Below, one piece after another: positions 15,931 through 19,486 of a stretch of 19,486 bases of DNA; the first letter of the stretch is position 1, and each line of letters starts with the position of its first letter. The notes under the pieces are model-generated. The model did no database searches. It was not told where the DNA came from and was given only the letters and a program-made list of their open reading frames with translations. A program made the position numbers and the translations under genes. Source of the DNA: JAIVGV01 sp035295985. GTDB lineage: Bacteria > Acidobacteriota > Blastocatellia > Pyrinomonadales > Pyrinomonadaceae. The stretch is taken from positions 1-19,486 of the forward strand of contig DATHBT010000302.1 in assembly GCA_035295985.1 (NCBI GenBank), given 5' to 3'.

Positions 15931-16767
15931 CTACTTGCCTTTGAACTGCGGCTTGCGCTTCTGGACGTAGGCGTCGAGGCCCTCGCGCGCGTCTTCGGAC
16001 TGGAAGAGCTGTTGCTGTAGCTCGCGCTCTAAGGCGAGGCCGTACTCGAAGGGGACTTCGAGGCCGGACTGGACGCTGCGCTTGATGCGGCCGACGGCGT
16101 GGGCGGCGCGGCCGGGCGCGGTGAATTTTCCGGCGTAGTCGAGCGCCTGCGCGAGGAAGTCCTCGGCGGACGAAGCGTCGAAGAGCTGGTTGACGAGGCC
16201 GAGTTCCGCGCCGCGGTCGAAGTCGAACAGCTCGCCGGTCGTCATCAATTCAATCGCGCGGGATTTGCCGACGAGGCGCGCGAGACGCTGCGTGCCGCCG
16301 GTTCCGGGCAGGACGCCTAAGCTTACTTCGGGCAGGCCCATCTTGCCCGCGCCGCGGCGCGCTACCCGCAAGTCGGCCGCGAGCGCGACTTCGAGGCCGC
16401 CGCCGACGCAGTGGCCGTTGACGGCCGCGACGACGAGCTTCGGCGTCTGTTCGAGGCGCGACAGGGTTTCGTTGGCGTGGAGGCAGAAGTAGTACTTGAA
16501 GGCGGGCGTGACGCTCTGCAACATCGAGATGTCGGCGCCCGCGCAGAAGAATTTCTCGCCCGCGCCGGTGATGAGGATGACCTGGACGGCCTCGTCCATG
16601 CGCGCGTCGAGGATGCGGCGGTCGAGCTGCCGCATCATCTCGTAGCTGTAGGTGTTCGCGGGCGGGTCGTTCAAAGTCAGCACCGCGACGCCGCCTCCCG
16701 TCTTATAGCCGACCAGCTCGCGCGCCTCGTCCGACTTCTCCGAAACCTTCGCCTCAGCTTCCGCCAT
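15931..16767 (-). CDS. Enoyl-CoA hydratase with both catalytic glutamates (third crotonase)
   Basis: This 278-residue crotonase has FFCAGADISML (73-83) and NGHCVGGGLEVALAADLR (117-134) containing E126, then MGLPEVSLGVLPGTGGTQRL with E147. Both glutamates of classical enoyl-CoA hydratase are present, so hydration of a 2,3-enoyl-CoA to the 3-hydroxyacyl-CoA is well supported. It is the step that would follow the acyl-CoA dehydrogenase and precede the SDR enzyme. The N-terminal ~20 residues are charged and not part of the fold. The ATG at 16767 has GGGAG seven bases upstream, and the 88-nt gap before it carries no repeat, unlike the other two crotonases. Confidence 0.92.
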   Translation of the reverse strand: MAEAEAKVSEKSDEARELVGYKTGGGVAVLTLNDPPANTYSYEMMRQLDRRILDARMDEAVQVILITGAGEKFFCAGADISMLQSVTPAFKYYFCLHANETLSRLEQTPKLVVAAVNGHCVGGGLEVALAADLRVARRGAGKMGLPEVSLGVLPGTGGTQRLARLVGKSRAIELMTTGELFDFDRGAELGLVNQLFDASSAEDFLAQALDYAGKFTAPGRAAHAVGRIKRSVQSGLEVPFEYGLALERELQQQLFQSEDAREGLDAYVQKRKPQFKGK

Positions 16768-16855
16768 CTTCTAACTCCCGGTGTGAAAATTTGTTCGCAG
16801 GCTTTTTACTTCGGATCGGAGCGAAAGGGCAACCGCCGCGCGCCGCCGGACGAGA

Positions 16856-17767
16856 TTAGCCGGCGGGCAAGACCGCGCCGGGGGCGTCGAAGAGCGCGCG
16901 CACCTCGCCGGGCGTGAGGCCGCGCTCGCGTAGCGCGCGGAGGGAGAGCGCGGCGTGACGTTTCGCCAGTCGTTCGCCGCGCACGTCGGTGACGAGATCG
17001 CAGTGGAAGTAGTCGGGCGTCCGGTACGCGAGCGCGCGTAGCAAAAGAATCTGGCGCGCGGTTGACTTGAGCAGATCGGCGCCGCGGACGACTTCGGTGA
17101 TGCGCATCAGCGCGTCGTCCGCGGCGCAGGCCAACTGGTACGAGGGCACGTCGTCGCGCCGCCAGACGAGGAAATCGCCGAAGTCTCGTCCGGCGACGAA
17201 CCGTTGTCGGCCCTGTTTAAGATCGACGAAGCTGACGGCCTCGCCGTCGGGCACGCGGAAGCGCCAGTTGACGCCGCGCGGCGTCTCAACCGAAGGAGGC
17301 GGCGAGCCGGCGGGCGGGCGGCACGTGCCGGGGTAGAGCGGTTCGTCCTCCGCGGGCTGTTCGTGCGGCGCTTGCGCCGAGCGCGCGAGGTCTTTGCGCG
17401 AGCAGACGCACGGATAGACGTGACCCGCGGCGACGAGGCCACGCCATGCCGCGAGGTAAAACCCGCGCCGCTCGCTCTGCGAGTAAGGAGAAAAGGGGCC
17501 GCCCGCGTCCGGCCCTTCCTGCCAGGCGATGCCGAGCCAGCGCAAATCTTCGACGAAGGAGCGGACGAACTCCGCGCGCGAGCGTTGCGGGTCTAAGTCT
17601 TCGTTGCGGAGGACGAGCGTGCCGGAGGCCGCGCGTGCGCGCTCGAAGGCGACGAGGAAGGTGCGCGCGTGGCCGAGGTGGAGGTGGCCCGTGGGCGAGG
17701 GCGCGAGCCGGCCCCGGTAGCCGGCCGGGTTCGAGCTGTCGGTCTGTCGGAGGGCGTCGGGGTTCAA
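16856..17767 (-). CDS. gluQ: Glutamyl-Q tRNA(Asp) synthetase
   Basis: This 303-residue paralogue of glutamyl-tRNA synthetase lacks the anticodon-binding domain. In the family it transfers glutamate to queuosine at the wobble position of tRNA(Asp). RGRLAPSPTGHLHLGHARTF holds the HIGH-type motif (HLGH, 30-33). A zinc site is suggested by C120, C122 and C149 (YPCVCSRKDL and YPGTCR). The KMSKS counterpart is GERLAKRHAA (K269). RNEDLDPQR and RGADLLKSTARQI are typical. The start appears to be a TTG at 17767, as no ATG or GTG is available before the catalytic domain; the frame is open back to the TetR stop at 17801, and no clear Shine-Dalgarno sequence is seen. It is a translation-accuracy gene embedded in a catabolic run, probably by chance of gene order. 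Confidence 0.92.
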   Translation of the reverse strand: MNPDALRQTDSSNPAGYRGRLAPSPTGHLHLGHARTFLVAFERARAASGTLVLRNEDLDPQRSRAEFVRSFVEDLRWLGIAWQEGPDAGGPFSPYSQSERRGFYLAAWRGLVAAGHVYPCVCSRKDLARSAQAPHEQPAEDEPLYPGTCRPPAGSPPPSVETPRGVNWRFRVPDGEAVSFVDLKQGRQRFVAGRDFGDFLVWRRDDVPSYQLACAADDALMRITEVVRGADLLKSTARQILLLRALAYRTPDYFHCDLVTDVRGERLAKRHAALSLRALRERGLTPGEVRALFDAPGAVLPAG

Positions 17768-17800
17768 TCTCTGTGCGCGGCGTCGAGCCGCCAGGCGCGC

Positions 17801-18541
17801 TTACGTCGAAGGCTCGCGCCAGACGCTCAGGCGTTCGACCGCCTGCGACGCGGGCCGGAAAGTTAGCTCGTCCTCGTCCGAAGCTGCGTTGAAGCCGCGG
17901 AGGAAGAGGCGCGTCAGGTTTTCGACGAGGTCTGCGACGGAGAGTGGGCCGCGCGGGTCGTACCAGTTGTAAATCCAGTTCATCATGCCGAAGAGGGCGT
18001 AGGTGGCGACCGTCAGATCGATCTTGACGCGGGCGCGGTCGTCCAGCGCCTGCAACTCGGCGAGGATGCGGCGGACGCGGCGCGTGTACTGCTGCTTCTT
18101 CGTGGAGACCTTCTCGTGCAGCTCGCCGGCGAGCGCGTCGGCCTCGTGCGAGAGCACCTTCATCTCGGCCATGTTGGCGGCGAAGAACGACAGGTGGTTC
18201 TCGACGACTACGCGCAGCCGCCCGGCCGGATCACCGGTCTCCCGCAGACGCTCTTCGAGGCGCGCCAGCACGCGGCCGAAGCAGTTGTCCTGGATTAGGA
18301 AGAGGAGTTCTTCCTTCGACTTGCAGTAGTAGTAGAGGCCGGCGAGGCTCACGCGCGTGGCGCGCGAGATGTCGCGCATCGTCGTCGGGTGGTAGCCCTT
18401 CTCGGCGAAGATGCGCGCGGCGGTGCGGAGGATGAACTCCAGCTTCTGATCGTAGCGCGTGAAGTCGTCCGATTGCGGATTGCGGATTGCGGATTGCGGA
18501 TTGTCAGACCGCGAGCTTGCGCTGGTGCTTTCTCGGCCCAT
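17801..18541 (-). CDS. TetR-family transcriptional regulator with a repeat-encoded N-terminus
   Basis: This 246-residue protein has a TetR DNA-binding domain at about 34-84: ILRTAARIFAEKGYHPTTMR leads into the helix-turn-helix around DISRATRVSLAGLYYYCKSK. The ligand domain (~85-246) resembles those of CoA-ester-responsive regulators of aromatic or fatty-acid degradation (PaaR/KstR2-like), from general appearance only. The ATG at 18541 has AGGA seven bases upstream. Residues about 13-24 (DNPQSAIRNPQS) are translation of a GATTGCG heptamer repeat. No other start codon exists between this and the TetR domain, so the repeat seems genuinely part of the gene. It directly follows boxB (57 nt) and probably regulates this cluster, with an aroyl- or acyl-CoA as likely effector. 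Confidence 0.87.
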   Translation of the reverse strand: MGRESTSASSRSDNPQSAIRNPQSDDFTRYDQKLEFILRTAARIFAEKGYHPTTMRDISRATRVSLAGLYYYCKSKEELLFLIQDNCFGRVLARLEERLRETGDPAGRLRVVVENHLSFFAANMAEMKVLSHEADALAGELHEKVSTKKQQYTRRVRRILAELQALDDRARVKIDLTVATYALFGMMNWIYNWYDPRGPLSVADLVENLTRLFLRGFNAASDEDELTFRPASQAVERLSVWREPST

Positions 18542-18597
18542 AAGTCAATCCTGTCTTTGGTTTTTAATCCGCGATCCGCAATCGCAATCCGCAATCG
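18471..18597. repeat. GATTGCG heptamer inverted repeat bracketing the TetR start codon
   Basis: Four perfect GATTGCG units plus a partial one (18471-18503) lie inside the TetR coding region. Their near-perfect reverse complement is at 18566-18597, directly against the boxB stop codon (18598-18600). The ~62-nt loop holds the TetR AGGA and ATG. Confidence 0.88.
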
Positions 18598-19486
18598 TTA
18601 GAGCCTCACGTACTCGAACTCGAAGGGCAGCCCCTTGATGCCGGCGTTGGGCGGCGCGATCCAGTTGGCGATCTTGCCCGGCTCGGTGACGGGGCGCATG
18701 AGGCCGCGGACGTACTCGCGATCTTCCATCGAGGGCAGCCACTCGGGGCGGCGGCTCTCGAACTCCTCCTTCGAGATCAGGTTGCCCCGAACGTCGAACG
18801 CATGGCCGGCGAACTCGCCGACGTGTCGGTGGAAGCGCGTCGAGGGAAGATAAAGCTGCCCGGAGACCCCGGCGTCTTCGAGGTATTTGTTCCAACGCCT
18901 CATCGCGCGCTCGCAGTCTTTAACGTACTCGCCCCTCAAAACTTCGTTCAAGGCGTTTCGCATGGGGACTTCGCGCGTCGTCAGCTTGCCGTCTTCGATG
19001 ACTGTTAGCTGGAATACGTCGTCGCGGACGACGTGGTCGGCGTACTGCTCCTGCTCCTTGAAGCGGCCCTTGAGGCCGGCGGCGAAGAAGTCGGCGGAGT
19101 TCGAGCTGATCTCCCCGCCGAAGAGGTCGAGCGAGTAGCTGAACCAGAAGTTGATGTACTTCTGAAGGATGTCGAGCGGGATGCCGCCGAGCGCGCGCAC
19201 GTCCTCGTTCGGGTTCTGCTGCATCAGCTCGGCCGTGCGCTTGACGACGCGGCCGACGCCCGTCTCGCCGACGAAGAGGTGGTGCGCCTCCTCGGTGAGC
19301 ATGAACTGGCAGGTGCGCGCCAGCGGCTCGAAGCCCGACTCGGCCAGGGCGGCCAACTGGTACTTGCCGTCGCGGTCGGTGAACATCGTGAAGCAGTAGA
19401 AGTTGAGCCAGTCGTCGCAGGGCTGGTTGAAGGCTTCGAGGATGCGCGGCTTGTCGGGGTTGCCGCTGCGTCGTTCGAGCAAGCCT
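18598..19486 (-). CDS. boxB: BoxB-type benzoyl-CoA 2,3-epoxidase, partial
   Basis: This is the C-terminal ~296 residues of a diiron oxygenase that epoxidises benzoyl-CoA in the aerobic box pathway; the 5' end lies beyond the window edge. Characteristic segments are RRSGNPDKPRILEAFNQP, FTMFTDRDGKYQLAALAES, and MLTEEAHHLFVGETGVGRVV. By comparison with the Azoarcus enzyme the ExxH pair (E65/H68 of the visible part, counted from the codon at 19482) and D36 match known iron ligands, which predicts about 175 missing residues and a normal full length near 470. GIPLDILQKYINFWFSYSLD and the C-terminal WIAPPNAGIKGLPFEFEYVRL are also typical. BoxA (reductase), BoxC (lyase) and BoxD are not in this window and may lie upstream. 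A related substrate such as 2-aminobenzoyl-CoA is possible but not shown. Confidence 0.92.
   Translation of the reverse strand, partial: GLLERRSGNPDKPRILEAFNQPCDDWLNFYCFTMFTDRDGKYQLAALAESGFEPLARTCQFMLTEEAHHLFVGETGVGRVVKRTAELMQQNPNEDVRALGGIPLDILQKYINFWFSYSLDLFGGEISSNSADFFAAGLKGRFKEQEQYADHVVRDDVFQLTVIEDGKLTTREVPMRNALNEVLRGEYVKDCERAMRRWNKYLEDAGVSGQLYLPSTRFHRHVGEFAGHAFDVRGNLISKEEFESRRPEWLPSMEDREYVRGLMRPVTEPGKIANWIAPPNAGIKGLPFEFEYVRL

Overview
The window is a high-GC (clearly above 60%), gene-dense bacterial segment. Sixteen of seventeen recognised genes lie on the minus strand. The gene mix (a BoxB-type benzoyl-CoA epoxidase, 2-aminobenzoyl-CoA-type oxygenase parts, a kynurenine module) and the many heptanucleotide intergenic repeats would fit Acidobacteriota (Blastocatellia-like). 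That placement is an inference; no rRNA or other marker is present.

Layout: read in the minus-strand direction (right to left), the first block is boxB (5' part outside the window), a TetR regulator, a glutamyl-Q-tRNA(Asp) synthetase, three crotonase-fold enzymes, an SDR dehydrogenase, a small secreted protein, a RidA-family protein and an acyl-CoA dehydrogenase. After a large secreted protein of unknown role comes a flavin monooxygenase. It faces the only plus-strand gene, an Old Yellow Enzyme (OYE) family reductase. The last block is a kynureninase, a small membrane protein, tryptophan 2,3-dioxygenase, a methyltransferase and a benzoate/anthranilate-type CoA ligase.

Proposed biochemistry: tryptophan -> N-formylkynurenine (dioxygenase) -> kynurenine (formamidase not in the window) -> anthranilate (kynureninase) -> 2-aminobenzoyl-CoA (ligase). 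Dearomatisation would follow by a flavin monooxygenase plus an OYE-type reductase. These two activities form one fused polypeptide (2-aminobenzoyl-CoA monooxygenase/reductase) in Azoarcus evansii but are two separate convergent genes here. The RidA protein, three crotonases with different active sites, the SDR and the acyl-CoA dehydrogenase could deaminate, open and beta-oxidise the ring product. BoxB suggests a parallel epoxide route for benzoyl-CoA or a related thioester.

The most unusual structural signal is between the genes. At least seven gene boundaries carry inverted repeats built of tandem 7-nt units. The unit sequence mostly differs from gap to gap; one unit recurs at two complete sites, and another recurs at one complete site and as two partial copies. 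Several of these hairpins fill the stop-to-start gap almost exactly. Genes that begin right after such a hairpin, or after a MITE-like foldback element, lack a visible Shine-Dalgarno sequence, whereas genes without an abutting hairpin mostly have one.
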